A DNA stretch of 64,000 nt, taken from NCBI RefSeq assembly GCF_020687385.1, contig NZ_JAJEQM010000011.1, positions 40,693 to 104,692 of the forward strand, in the 5' to 3' direction. Made by a program: the position numbers and the translations under genes. This DNA comes from Hominilimicola fabiformis. GTDB lineage: Bacteria; Bacillota; Clostridia; UBA1381. The notes under the pieces were generated by a model that saw only the letters and a program-made list of their open reading frames with translations, was not told the origin of the DNA and did no database searches. This document shows positions 55,114 to 63,441 of the stretch, piece after piece. Numbering within the stretch: position 1 is the first letter of the stretch; each line of letters starts with the position of its first letter.

Positions 55114-55884
55114 ATGAATGTTGAAAAAAATATGTTTACGATCGGTGAAATGGCAAAATCAATCGGAATTACAAGAAAAATCATATTGAATTACGAAGCA
55201 AAAGGATTGATTACTCCGGACTTTAAAGACGGTAAAAACGGAAATCGTTATTATACCGTAGATACGTTCACTAAAATTCGTACAGTACGTATTTTGCAAA
55301 AGCTCGGTCTGTCGCTTGATGAAATTCACGCCTATTTAGACGGCGAAACCGATTTATTACCGCTTATCCGCCGCCTTGAAGCTATGCGTGACGAAATAAA
55401 TTTGAATATTGAAAAGTTGTATGAAAGAGCAAACACCAATCCCACACAAATCAAGGAAATCCACATTGACAAGCAAACGATTTATCGACGCACTTTTACT
55501 ACGGAAAGTATTCTCGATAAAACAAATATTTTGCGCGATACCGCAATACTTGCCATGCGTGAATACGGTACCGATATGACAAGGCGAATGTATTTTTTAG
55601 AATACTCATTGTCCGCACCCAACGAAATTTCTTACTGTGTTGCCGTACCGCCTGAAAGCAGCGGCGAACATATCGTCGTACTGACACCAATGCGTGCAAT
55701 TTGCATTTATCATCACGGTGCATATGAGGAACTCCCGAAAGTTCGCGAAAAACTTTTGTTGTATGCCAAAGAGCATAATCTCACACCTTTGGGAATGTGC
55801 CGTCATACATATCTTGAAGGTCCCCCGCAACATAAGGATAAAAAACTTTTCATAACACAAGTGGCTCTGCCGATAGAAGAATAA
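55114..55884 (+). CDS. MerR family regulator with GyrI-like effector domain
   Basis: The 256-residue protein has a MerR winged-helix domain (FTIGEMAKSIGITRKIILNYEAKGLI, residues about 8-75), a coiled dimerisation helix (about 80-110) and a C-terminal GyrI-like ligand-binding domain (about 118-256), as in multidrug-sensing BmrR-type activators. ATG 55114 follows GGGGTGATG. It is divergent from rubrerythrin. Its targets are unknown; a MerR-type promoter exists at 59.5 kb but no direct link is shown. Confidence 0.92.
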   Translation: MNVEKNMFTIGEMAKSIGITRKIILNYEAKGLITPDFKDGKNGNRYYTVDTFTKIRTVRILQKLGLSLDEIHAYLDGETDLLPLIRRLEAMRDEINLNIEKLYERANTNPTQIKEIHIDKQTIYRRTFTTESILDKTNILRDTAILAMREYGTDMTRRMYFLEYSLSAPNEISYCVAVPPESSGEHIVVLTPMRAICIYHHGAYEELPKVREKLLLYAKEHNLTPLGMCRHTYLEGPPQHKDKKLFITQVALPIEE

Positions 55885-55886
55885 AA

Positions 55887-55920
55887 AAACTCTCGAACAT
55901 ATAAGTTCGGGAGCTTTTGT
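55887..55920. terminator. Bidirectional terminator
   Basis: CTCTCGAAC (55890-55898) pairs with GTTCGGGAG (55905-55913) with one G-T pair; A/T tails on both strands. It separates the convergent MerR gene and the next gene. Confidence 0.8.
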
Positions 55921-55923
55921 TTT

Positions 55924-56907
55924 TTACATAAAGAACGGGAAAAAATCGTTCTGAACCATATATCTGTTATTTATTTCTTCGATTTGCAAATCGGTATAAC
56001 CTCTGTTTACCGCTTTTCTTGTGTTTAAATTAACAGCTTGTACCAAACCAATTACTTTTTTTGCATTATTATCATTTAATTCAACATTATACTTGTCAAA
56101 CAAGCTAAGAATATCAGGAGCGTTTTCATTGCTCATTTTACATTCCATTTCAATTTCAAAGCATAAGTTTTCGCCCTTTACTTCATCCATACCCATTCTC
56201 TTAATCAAGTAATGTCTAAGCGCAAGATATTCGTTGGTTTCTTCAATATATCCCGGGTTAGCCATTTTCATAATCTTTTTTCTTGACGGAATATAGAACG
56301 GTTTGTTACCTTGCGTTTTCAACAAATCATCATAAAAACCTTCTTCCAAAACATAAGTGTTTACAATCGAATTGTTGTATATTTCCCACAAATCCATTTT
56401 ACCGTTGACAGTATTAATCAATTCCATAAAATCTTCTTTTGAAATATCATGATTTTGCTTGTCGTATATTTCAAAAACCTTGTCCAACGGAACAATTTCG
56501 TATAGTTCCGCAAAAACATTGCAGTAATTTATTATTTTATCTCTGACTTCCAAACCGCCTTTTGATTCGTTTGTATAACATTTAGCAACTAAGTATTTTA
56601 CTTCGTCACACAAGCTGTACTGTTCATTTTCAAATGATATATAACCTAATTCCAATAAAAGTCTGATTTTGAAAACGTCTGACTGTTTAATTTCATTGCT
56701 CTCGCACAAATTTACAAGACATTCTGTTTGTTCTTTGTCAAGCGCCGCAAGAACCGTCTTAAAATACTCGTCTGATAATAATATTTTCGATATGCTTTCT
56801 GCCACTTCGCCCTTGTTCATTTTTGAACGACCTTTTATATTAAGCTCTTTTGCCAAGTCAAGCATTTCGGGCTTTTTCCAAGACATTATATTATCAAATA
56901 TTTTCAT
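55924..56907 (-). CDS. Uncharacterised protein with Rho-N/SAP-like N terminus
   Basis: I do not recognise a characterised family. The 327-residue, mostly helical cytoplasmic protein begins with a segment (MLDLAKELNIKGRSKMNKGEVAESI, residues 15-39) that resembles the Rho N-terminal or SAP helix-extended-helix fold, suggesting nucleic-acid contact. There is no signal peptide or membrane segment. The rest has no motif I can name. It stands alone. A nucleic-acid-related role is only a guess. Confidence 0.75.
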   Translation of the reverse strand: MKIFDNIMSWKKPEMLDLAKELNIKGRSKMNKGEVAESISKILLSDEYFKTVLAALDKEQTECLVNLCESNEIKQSDVFKIRLLLELGYISFENEQYSLCDEVKYLVAKCYTNESKGGLEVRDKIINYCNVFAELYEIVPLDKVFEIYDKQNHDISKEDFMELINTVNGKMDLWEIYNNSIVNTYVLEEGFYDDLLKTQGNKPFYIPSRKKIMKMANPGYIEETNEYLALRHYLIKRMGMDEVKGENLCFEIEMECKMSNENAPDILSLFDKYNVELNDNNAKKVIGLVQAVNLNTRKAVNRGYTDLQIEEINNRYMVQNDFFPFFM

Positions 56908-57041
56908 TTTTCTACCCCTTAATATTTTTTTAATATTATATCATTAAATTTTCACATATACAAGCCATAAAAATAAACAATACTTTCCGCAAATTCTATC
57001 CGTCAAGTCAGCCAAACATCTAAAAATTCCGCATAAAGCAA

Positions 57042-57104
57042 CACCTGCGGCAAGTGTTAGAGTTCAAGGCAACGCCCTTAGCTCCCTCACAAATACCGCA
57101 GGTG
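57042..57104. other. Structured intergenic element
   Basis: CACCTGCGG (57042-57050) pairs with CCGCAGGTG (57096-57104) and encloses an inner AAGGC/GCCCTT hairpin. No T tract follows. It lies in the 382-bp gene-free gap 56,908-57,289, which otherwise holds only the coat-protein relic. It may be a dispersed palindromic repeat or a small RNA. Confidence 0.4.
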
Positions 57105-57200
57105 ATATTTTAAACTATATCAAATTGTTTTGAGAATGTCTAACTTTTATGTGCCCCTCTTTTTTAATCAAAGCCGGTAAGAGGGTTATATTAATCATAT

Positions 57201-57251
57201 TTATCTTCTTTGACACTCACAGTCACTGTCATATTCCGTCTCGGATATGTG
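57201..57251 (-). pseudogene. 3' relic of a coat-like gene
   Basis: On the minus strand the last 16 codons read HISETEYDSDCECQRR then TAA. They match the end of the gene at 59,767 (DISEPEDDSDCGCRR, stop) at both protein and DNA level, including the bases around the stop. No further homology is evident upstream, where the surface-protein gene ends at 57,290. It is the truncated end of a second copy. Confidence 0.75.
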
Positions 57252-57289
57252 ACTTCGTCCCCACCTCAAATAAACCGTATATTATTTTA

Positions 57290-59464
57290 TCAGCCTACTG
57301 CTTCATTCGGGTCATCATATGCAGGCACACTCGGTACTACCCAAATCAACTGATTGTTGTCGTCCCACTCAACACGACAATCCAATGCATCTGTTATATC
57401 ACGAAGTTTAAAGTAATTGTTTCCGTCAATATTATAGCACGTTGCCTTTATAGGTACTCCGTCCAGTGTTAAAAACGCCGATGACGAAAAGGCTGTCCTT
57501 GTAACATCGTCGCCCGGTGTTAATTCGCCGCCAACCGATGTATAATCATAAAAGCTTAGCATATCAATCGAATTTGTTGCTCCGTCATACTTAACATCAA
57601 ATGTTTTAATTGTTCCGTTTAAGATTTGTGCAATATCTCTGAGCTTAAAGTAGTTGTTGTCATCAATGTTATATGCAACGGTGTTATATTTGCGGCTATC
57701 CAGACAAATAGTCTGCGTTTTGGCAACAGAGTTTTTGCTGAATCCGTTTCCGGGATAATAAGTAAATGTTTCCCGACTTTCATCCTCTTGAACCAAATAG
57801 CGAATCTCTCCGTTATAGTAAATAGTATAGATTTTTCCTGTTATAATCCAAGGCTCTATTTCTGAAGGATCTATTCCGGGAATGTTCCTCATATCCTCAT
57901 CACGGTCGAACGAAAACTCTTCAATGCCGTATACATTTACCCAGTCTTTGTCTTCTATTTTATTGATTTCACCGTTGTTTGAACTAACCCATTCACTGTA
58001 TTCTAAGGCCTTATCCATATCAGCGTTGATATATCCGAAACGATACTCTTTCAGTTTTGCAAGTCCTTCGGCAGAATAGGTCAACGCACCCCATTCACCC
58101 CAAGCCGTATCTACGGACAGAACGCCTATAGGTGCACCAAGCTTTGCTACGTCATCAGCTGACTGTGTTTTGGTTAAATCGACAAGATTACTTGTCGGAA
58201 TATAACATACCTTTGAGTTGAACCAGATTTTTGAATTTGTTCCGTCATAATCTTTCTCGATAACATCTATTACTGTACCTTTTTTAACCGAAGAACCGTC
58301 TGAAATATCACAATCCGCATTTGCCTCAGCTTTGTAGGAAATTAGCGGTTTTTCGGTGTTTGCAAGTTGTATATTGACATATTTGGATTCAACATAATAT
58401 AAACCGTGCTTGTAATAAATTTTATAATGTCCGTTTTGTGGTGTTGCATCAACTATTTGAACAGATTGATTTATTTTATAAACACCCGATTTTACATAAT
58501 CCGTTTCGTCAGGAGTGGTTTTTACCATCAAATTAGCGGTTGCCTTGCCGACAGCTTCAATTTTTGGAGCAGTTGCCACTTGATTGTTAATATCTAAGAT
58601 ATAACAATTTTTTCTTGGCAGAAAATATACTCCCGGTTTCCAGCTTGTGAAAGCTCCACCGTCTTTTCTTCCGCTACAATCTATAATTGAACCACGGGAT
58701 TCGTCAACTCCGCCCTCGCTCCATACGGCAACCCAATTTTCGTTATAAGCAACAACATCAAATTCACTTGATGCACCTACATAAAATGCTGTGTTGGCAT
58801 TTGCCTCTGTTCTTGACTTTTCTGCAAACGGAGGATCATAGCCGATTTCTTTAAGTTCGTCCAATCTCTTAGAGTGATAATTAATCGGCGGATTGCCCGG
58901 ATAGAAAGATGCTTTTACCGAGCCGAATTTTCCCTCATCGCCTATATGCACAACAGCCATTCCAACCATCGGTAACGATTCAGGTCGGTCATGCCTTACC
59001 CATTCAGTCGGGACTTTTGCATAAAAATTTCTTTCATTGCCCTCGGTTGTTTTTGAGCCGCCATAGATATAGTCGGAAAGAAAATACATATTTATTGTAT
59101 GTTGATACTTATCCGGATCAGATGACGCTGTCGATTTCTCTATTTCTTTTTCTGCAACCTCTGCTGTTTCAAGTGTATCCTTTCTGCCGGCAAGAGCAGG
59201 AACATAGCCGATTGTACCGTCTTGGAGCTGAATCTTATGAAATGTGCCGCCATCTCCGACTACATTAGGCTCCAAAATTGTTACTTTGTTGTACTGGATG
59301 ACCACTGCAACAGAACGACCGTATGATGGATTTTGATAAACAGACATACTTTCTATTCCCGCCTTGACATAAGCCGTATCACCCGCCTGAAAATCAGCAG
59401 CCGACACGTTTGTGCAAAATAACATTAATGTACAAATTAATGAAGTAATAAAAATTTTCAACAT
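57290..59464 (-). CDS. Secreted SH3-like and copper-amine-oxidase-stalk-domain protein
   Basis: The 724-residue protein has a signal peptide (about 1-22, VSA end), an SH3-like domain at about 25-95, further SH3-like segments in the middle (about 310-430), and at the C terminus (from about 600) a copper amine oxidase N-terminal-like stalk domain with two NNYFKLRDI motifs. In Clostridia such stalk domains occur on cell-wall-associated proteins. No catalytic motif is seen. ATG 59464 follows GAGGGA. Its promoter at 59,524-59,554 has a MerR-type layout. Confidence 0.85.
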   Translation of the reverse strand: MLKIFITSLICTLMLFCTNVSAADFQAGDTAYVKAGIESMSVYQNPSYGRSVAVVIQYNKVTILEPNVVGDGGTFHKIQLQDGTIGYVPALAGRKDTLETAEVAEKEIEKSTASSDPDKYQHTINMYFLSDYIYGGSKTTEGNERNFYAKVPTEWVRHDRPESLPMVGMAVVHIGDEGKFGSVKASFYPGNPPINYHSKRLDELKEIGYDPPFAEKSRTEANANTAFYVGASSEFDVVAYNENWVAVWSEGGVDESRGSIIDCSGRKDGGAFTSWKPGVYFLPRKNCYILDINNQVATAPKIEAVGKATANLMVKTTPDETDYVKSGVYKINQSVQIVDATPQNGHYKIYYKHGLYYVESKYVNIQLANTEKPLISYKAEANADCDISDGSSVKKGTVIDVIEKDYDGTNSKIWFNSKVCYIPTSNLVDLTKTQSADDVAKLGAPIGVLSVDTAWGEWGALTYSAEGLAKLKEYRFGYINADMDKALEYSEWVSSNNGEINKIEDKDWVNVYGIEEFSFDRDEDMRNIPGIDPSEIEPWIITGKIYTIYYNGEIRYLVQEDESRETFTYYPGNGFSKNSVAKTQTICLDSRKYNTVAYNIDDNNYFKLRDIAQILNGTIKTFDVKYDGATNSIDMLSFYDYTSVGGELTPGDDVTRTAFSSSAFLTLDGVPIKATCYNIDGNNYFKLRDITDALDCRVEWDDNNQLIWVVPSVPAYDDPNEAVG

Positions 59465-59523
59465 GATAAATCCCTCTTTTCTTAATTTTTTTATTTCGTC
59501 TTGGCAGACTATGTTCTATAATT

Positions 59524-59554
59524 ATTATACATCGTACATCGGTGTACGATGCAA
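59524..59554 (-). promoter_or_regulatory. MerR-type promoter: 19-bp spacer filled by a palindrome
   Basis: On the minus strand TTGCAT (59549-59554) and TATAAT (59524-59529) are 19 bp apart. A perfect 9-bp inverted repeat, CATCGTACA (59530-59538) and TGTACGATG (59543-59551), fills the spacer. A 19-20-bp spacer with a centred palindrome is the classic layout of promoters activated by MerR-family regulators through DNA untwisting. It drives the 724-residue surface protein. Confidence 0.65.
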
Positions 59555-59727
59555 TAGATTTTCAAAAAAAATTAATTTTTTTAATTCTGAAACAAAAACT
59601 TTTAATATCATATTTGTCGTTTCCGGCAGTTGCAATAATATCATATAATAGCATATCAAAAGGAGTTTTATTTTTCATTGCTAAAGCTACACTGAACCTC
59701 GGAACTGTCTGTTTTTCATAATACAGC

Positions 59728-59757
59728 AAAACCTCCTGCATAATCACAGGAGGTTTT
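59728..59757 (-). terminator. Terminator after coat-like gene
   Basis: AAAACCTCCTG (59728-59738) and its exact complement (59747-59757), short T tract on the minus strand; 10 nt past the coat-like stop. Confidence 0.7.
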
Positions 59758-59766
59758 TGTACTGAT

Positions 59767-60192
59767 TTATCTTCGGCATCCACAGTCACTGTCATCTTCC
59801 GGCTCGGATATGTCATCTTGATCACATTCCAAGAATTCGCCCCTCTCAGGCGGGAAGAATTCGTCAACCGGGAAGTCTATTCTCTCAAATAAGTCACAAG
59901 GATTGTCATCCGTTGCCCCTACACATTCTTTTTGAGGGATACAGAAGTCATATGACGGAATAAGAAGTTGAACGTGGCGTTCGATTTTAATTATGGAGAA
60001 AATACCTAAAGATACGAACACACGTTTTGCCTCATTGCCTGTTACGAACTGATCGTCAAACACTCTGCAAACCGACGCAGGCACAGATGCCAAATCGAAA
60101 TCATCATCACAGCAACAAGATTTTCTGTCACGTACATCAACAAGCTTTGCACCCAATGTTATCGGGTCTACCACCTCTACCACAGACCACAA
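59767..60192 (-). CDS. Cys-rich spore-coat-like protein, probably 5'-truncated
   Basis: The roughly 141-residue frame reads VVEVVDPITLGAKLVDVRDRKSCCC, a beta-rich middle and an acidic Cys-containing tail (DDSDCGCRR). I associate this pattern with clostridial coat or exosporium-type proteins that are normally longer at the N terminus. Here no ATG and no SD exist at the 5' end; only TTG 60192 or internal GTG codons are available and a stop lies four codons upstream. So it is likely a truncated copy. A second relic lies at 57,201. Function is inferred and weak. Confidence 0.6.
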   Translation of the reverse strand: MWSVVEVVDPITLGAKLVDVRDRKSCCCDDDFDLASVPASVCRVFDDQFVTGNEAKRVFVSLGIFSIIKIERHVQLLIPSYDFCIPQKECVGATDDNPCDLFERIDFPVDEFFPPERGEFLECDQDDISEPEDDSDCGCRR

Positions 60193-60231
60193 AATGCAAG
60201 GTCAATTTTTTATCTAATTTATTATAGTCTA

Positions 60232-61386
60232 TTAATAATACTCAGCCTGCATTTCACTTTGATATTCAGCAATTGCATCAAGCATAGAATCGCACCCATC
60301 TAAAAAATTGATTAATGCCTTAAAATATTTATAAACATTATTTAAATCCAGTATTTTGTCATCAAAGCGATATTCTAAACTATATGATGTTGGATAGCGA
60401 AAATTATCTCCATTCTTATCCAAAGCATTAATCTCATTAATTAATCGTTCTACAATATCCACAATCTCAGTGTCATTACCAGAACTATTTGCATATCTTA
60501 AAATAACTGGTTTCACATTTTTCCATAAGTCCCTTTTTATTAAATGACTCTTTCTTTTAGAGTAAAACACTTTTAATGGTACGCCGTTATCCACTGTGCT
60601 ATAAAATAACCTTTTCAAACACAACTCTATTGTGTTTCTAAACATAAACATAAGCGGATAAAATTTTGTTTCTTTTGAAATCTGTTGATTGTTGTATATA
60701 AAATCAATAACGCTTATATATCCATTAACTTTTACATGAAAACCTTCATCTGACAGTTGTTGTCTCAGCCAGCAGTTTCCAAATCCGTGTGGTGCAAAAA
60801 TAAAAAATTCAGGTTCTAAAGTTTCATTAAACTTATTTTCATCATCAGGAATGCCTTTTTTAAGACACTTTTTAACCAAAGCAAATGCCTGCAACAAATT
60901 ATTTGCAACATCTACATTATCTAAAAATTTGCCTTGATATTTTGAAAGGAATTCATCTTCAAAAGGGAATCGAAACATATCAGATTTACTATCAACATCT
61001 TCTAGTGAAAGCAAATAATTAATCAACCATTCTCTTTCCTTATTTGTTAAATAATTTTCTTCACCTATAACAATATATTTTTGAAATAGCTTTGATACAT
61101 CGTGACAACATTCTTCAAATGTATTCTGAATATCCTTATTCTTGTTATATATTCTACATAAAAGAGCTTTTAATCCTAGTTCAATACTTTGACGAATTAA
61201 AAAGATACCTGGCAAGAACCACATATCAGATTTTATATTATCATTTACATCTTCTATAACCTCATCAAATGTTCGATTTCCACATTCAAAAAATTGATAA
61301 GATAAAATCTTATAATCTTCAAAATAGTTATGACTCCATTTCACAGTTACTATGTCTTCATCACTTTCGATTTTCCAAAAATCCAT
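60232..61386 (-). CDS. Protein with two HEPN-like halves, near RM system
   Basis: The 384-residue cytoplasmic protein is internally duplicated. Half one has FLPGIFLIRQSIELGLKALL, then CCHDVSKLFQKY and SDMFRFP. Half two has FYPLMFMFRNTIELCLKRLF, then KSHLIKRDLWKNV and GDNFRYP. The RxxxELxLK helix followed by an H-x-L helix is the pattern of HEPN domains, which are often RNases in toxin and defence systems. The start is uncertain (ATG 61386 with a close GGAAG, or TTG 61410). It is clearly more AT-rich than its neighbours to the left and abuts a type I RM locus on the other strand. Activity is unproven. Confidence 0.75.
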   Translation of the reverse strand: MDFWKIESDEDIVTVKWSHNYFEDYKILSYQFFECGNRTFDEVIEDVNDNIKSDMWFLPGIFLIRQSIELGLKALLCRIYNKNKDIQNTFEECCHDVSKLFQKYIVIGEENYLTNKEREWLINYLLSLEDVDSKSDMFRFPFEDEFLSKYQGKFLDNVDVANNLLQAFALVKKCLKKGIPDDENKFNETLEPEFFIFAPHGFGNCWLRQQLSDEGFHVKVNGYISVIDFIYNNQQISKETKFYPLMFMFRNTIELCLKRLFYSTVDNGVPLKVFYSKRKSHLIKRDLWKNVKPVILRYANSSGNDTEIVDIVERLINEINALDKNGDNFRYPTSYSLEYRFDDKILDLNNVYKYFKALINFLDGCDSMLDAIAEYQSEMQAEYY

Positions 61387-61525
61387 ATCTTCCGATGGCC
61401 ATAACAACAAAGAAATCGCCTCTTTCCCAATATTTATTGCATAACAAAACTATTTACATCAAACTATAATTATAATCTAAATATTATCATATTATCCCTA
61501 TAAAATCAAGTCTATCTGTAATTGG

Positions 61526-61539
61526 CAGTTATATAACTG
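61526..61539. promoter_or_regulatory. 14-bp perfect palindrome upstream of hsd promoter
   Basis: CAGTTATATAACTG is self-complementary and lies 18 bp upstream of the -35 of the hsd promoter. It could be the operator of the small HTH regulator or of an outside regulator. No second copy is seen nearby. Confidence 0.45.
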
Positions 61540-61557
61540 TAAATAATCTGTATAATC

Positions 61558-61586
61558 TTGAAAAAACAGAGCGTTTGTTGTATAAT
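61558..61586 (+). promoter_or_regulatory. Sigma-A promoter of HTH-hsdM-hsdS
   Basis: TTGAAA (61558-61563), 17-bp spacer, perfect TATAAT (61581-61586). Confidence 0.8.
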
Positions 61587-61639
61587 ATGAAGTGACTAAT
61601 TGTAACCATTGATAATCGTAATGCAAAGAAGATGTACAG

Positions 61640-61850
61640 ATGAAGATAATCTACAACAAATTGCAAAAAACTGATGATTGATAATCAACTGAAAAGACAA
61701 GATTTAATGCGTGCAGCAGAAATTATATCATACGCTGCAACAAAGATAAATAAGAATAAGCCGATATCTCTTGAAGTGCTGCTGAAAATATGTCAGGTAT
61801 TTCATTGTGACATCGGAGATATATGCGAAGTTATTTTAGACGAAGATTAA
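61640..61850 (+). pseudogene. Small XRE-type HTH regulator, frameshifted at an A6 run
   Basis: From ATG 61640 the frame reads MKIIYNKLQK and then hits a stop at 61,679. If one A is removed from the run AAAAAA (61665-61670), it continues as LMIDNQLKRQDLMRAAE through KPISLEVLLKICQVF to CDIGDICEVILDED and TAA at 61,848-61,850, giving about 69 residues of the short Cro/C1 family common before RM genes. The alternative ATG 61674 gives 58 residues but has no SD and lacks the first helix. It is either a frameshift mutation, a sequencing error, or a slippage-controlled gene. Confidence 0.75.
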
Positions 61851-61869
61851 AACACGGAGGTAATTATAG

Positions 61870-63441
61870 ATGGCAAGAGCTGCTAAACCAAAGAAAGAAA
61901 TATCAATGGAAGAAGCACTTTGGAAAAGTGCTGATAAACTGAGAGGTTCTGTTGAGCCTGCGGAGTATAAGCACGTTGTTCTGAGTTTATTCTTCCTTAA
62001 ATTTGCCAGTGACAAGTTTGAGGAATGCCGTAATAAGATTATTGCTACACACGGCGAAAAGTATGCGGATATGAAGCCGTTTTATACTCAGGAAAATGTA
62101 TTCTATCTTCCTGAAGAAAGCCGTTGGAAGTACATTATTGAAAATGCAAAGCAGGACGATATTGCCCTAAAGATAGATACAGCACTTTATACGATTGAGA
62201 AGAACAACCCGGCACTGAAAGGTGCTTTGCCGGATAACTATTATTCCCGCTTACATATTGATACGGCAAAGTTGGCTTCTTTGCTTGATGAAATCAATCG
62301 TATCAACACTGATGATAAAGAGAACGACATTATAGGTCGTGTATATGAGTATTTTCTTAGTAAGTTCGCTCTTGCAGAAGGAAAAGGTAAAGGAGAGTTC
62401 TACACACCAAAGTGTATTGTAAACCTGATTGCCGAAATGCTTGAGCCTTACGATGGAATACTTTATGACCCTTGTTGCGGTTCGGGCGGTATGTTTGTGC
62501 AGTCCATCAAGTTCGTAGAAGCACATAGCGGTAATAAAAAGAAAGTGTCTATTTACGGTCAGGAATACACAAATACCACTTTCAAACTGGCAAAAATGAA
62601 TTTGGCTATCCGTGGTATTTCTGCAAATCTTGGAGAGATGGCAGCCAATACATTTACCAACGACCAGCACAAAGACCTTAAAGCAGATTTCATTATGGCA
62701 AACCCACCTTTCAATCAGAAGCAGTGGAGAGCCGAAAATGAGCTTGTAGACGACCCTCGTTGGAACGGATATGAAGTTCCGCCAACAAGCAACGCAAACT
62801 ATGGTTGGATACTGAATATTGTTTCCAAACTCTCTCAAAACGGTGTGGCAGGTTTCCTTCTTGCCAACGGGGCCTTGTCTGATGACGGAACAGAGCTTAA
62901 AATAAGAAAGCAGCTCATTGAAAACAATCTCGTGGAAGCTATCATCATTCTTCCGAGAAACCTTTTCTATACAACCGACATCAGCGTTACTCTTTGGATT
63001 CTGAATAAGAATAAAAAAGCCCAAACTGTTGAACAGAACGGAGTTTTAAAACACTACCGCAATCGTGAAAAAGAAATCCTTTTTATGGATTTAAGACAAA
63101 TGGGCAGTCCTTATGAAAAGAAATATATTGAGCTTACCGACGAGGACAGAACAAAGGTAACATCTGTCTATCACGCATGGCAGCAAGAAGGATACGAAGA
63201 AACATATCAGAATGTTCCTGAGTTCTGCTATTCTGCATCATTTGAAGAAGTTGAGGAAAAAGGCTTTACCCTTGTTCCGAGCCGATATATTGAATTTGTA
63301 AACAGGGATGAAAATATTGATTTTGATACAAAGATGAAAACTTTGCAGTCAGAATTAAAAGAATTGCTGATAGCCGAAGAAAAATCAAAGGCAGATTTAC
63401 TTTCGGTATTCAAGGGGTTAGGCTATGAAATTAAATTATAA
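61870..63441 (+). CDS. hsdM: Type I restriction-modification system methyltransferase HsdM
   Basis: The 523-residue protein is an N6-adenine DNA methyltransferase. An HsdM N-terminal helical domain (ALWKSADKLRGSVEPAEYKHVVL region) precedes the Rossmann domain with the SAM motif DPCCGSGG (D200) and the catalytic NPPF (278-281). Length is typical. CGGAGGTAATTATAG precedes the ATG. It overlaps hsdS by 17 nt. HsdM with HsdS forms the modification complex; the hsdR gene must lie outside the window if present. Confidence 0.97.
   Translation: MARAAKPKKEISMEEALWKSADKLRGSVEPAEYKHVVLSLFFLKFASDKFEECRNKIIATHGEKYADMKPFYTQENVFYLPEESRWKYIIENAKQDDIALKIDTALYTIEKNNPALKGALPDNYYSRLHIDTAKLASLLDEINRINTDDKENDIIGRVYEYFLSKFALAEGKGKGEFYTPKCIVNLIAEMLEPYDGILYDPCCGSGGMFVQSIKFVEAHSGNKKKVSIYGQEYTNTTFKLAKMNLAIRGISANLGEMAANTFTNDQHKDLKADFIMANPPFNQKQWRAENELVDDPRWNGYEVPPTSNANYGWILNIVSKLSQNGVAGFLLANGALSDDGTELKIRKQLIENNLVEAIIILPRNLFYTTDISVTLWILNKNKKAQTVEQNGVLKHYRNREKEILFMDLRQMGSPYEKKYIELTDEDRTKVTSVYHAWQQEGYEETYQNVPEFCYSASFEEVEEKGFTLVPSRYIEFVNRDENIDFDTKMKTLQSELKELLIAEEKSKADLLSVFKGLGYEIKL

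Noticed and set aside
59562..59867. A 101-residue minus-strand frame across the coat-like gene end
   Set aside because: It runs through the terminator and overlaps the end of the better-supported coat-like frame; the similarity at 57,201 fits the coat frame and its stop codon.
60027..60227. A short plus-strand frame opposite the coat-like gene
   Set aside because: No SD, and composition is that of an antisense frame.
62251..63024. A 257-residue minus-strand frame
   Set aside because: It is antisense to hsdM, whose motifs are complete.
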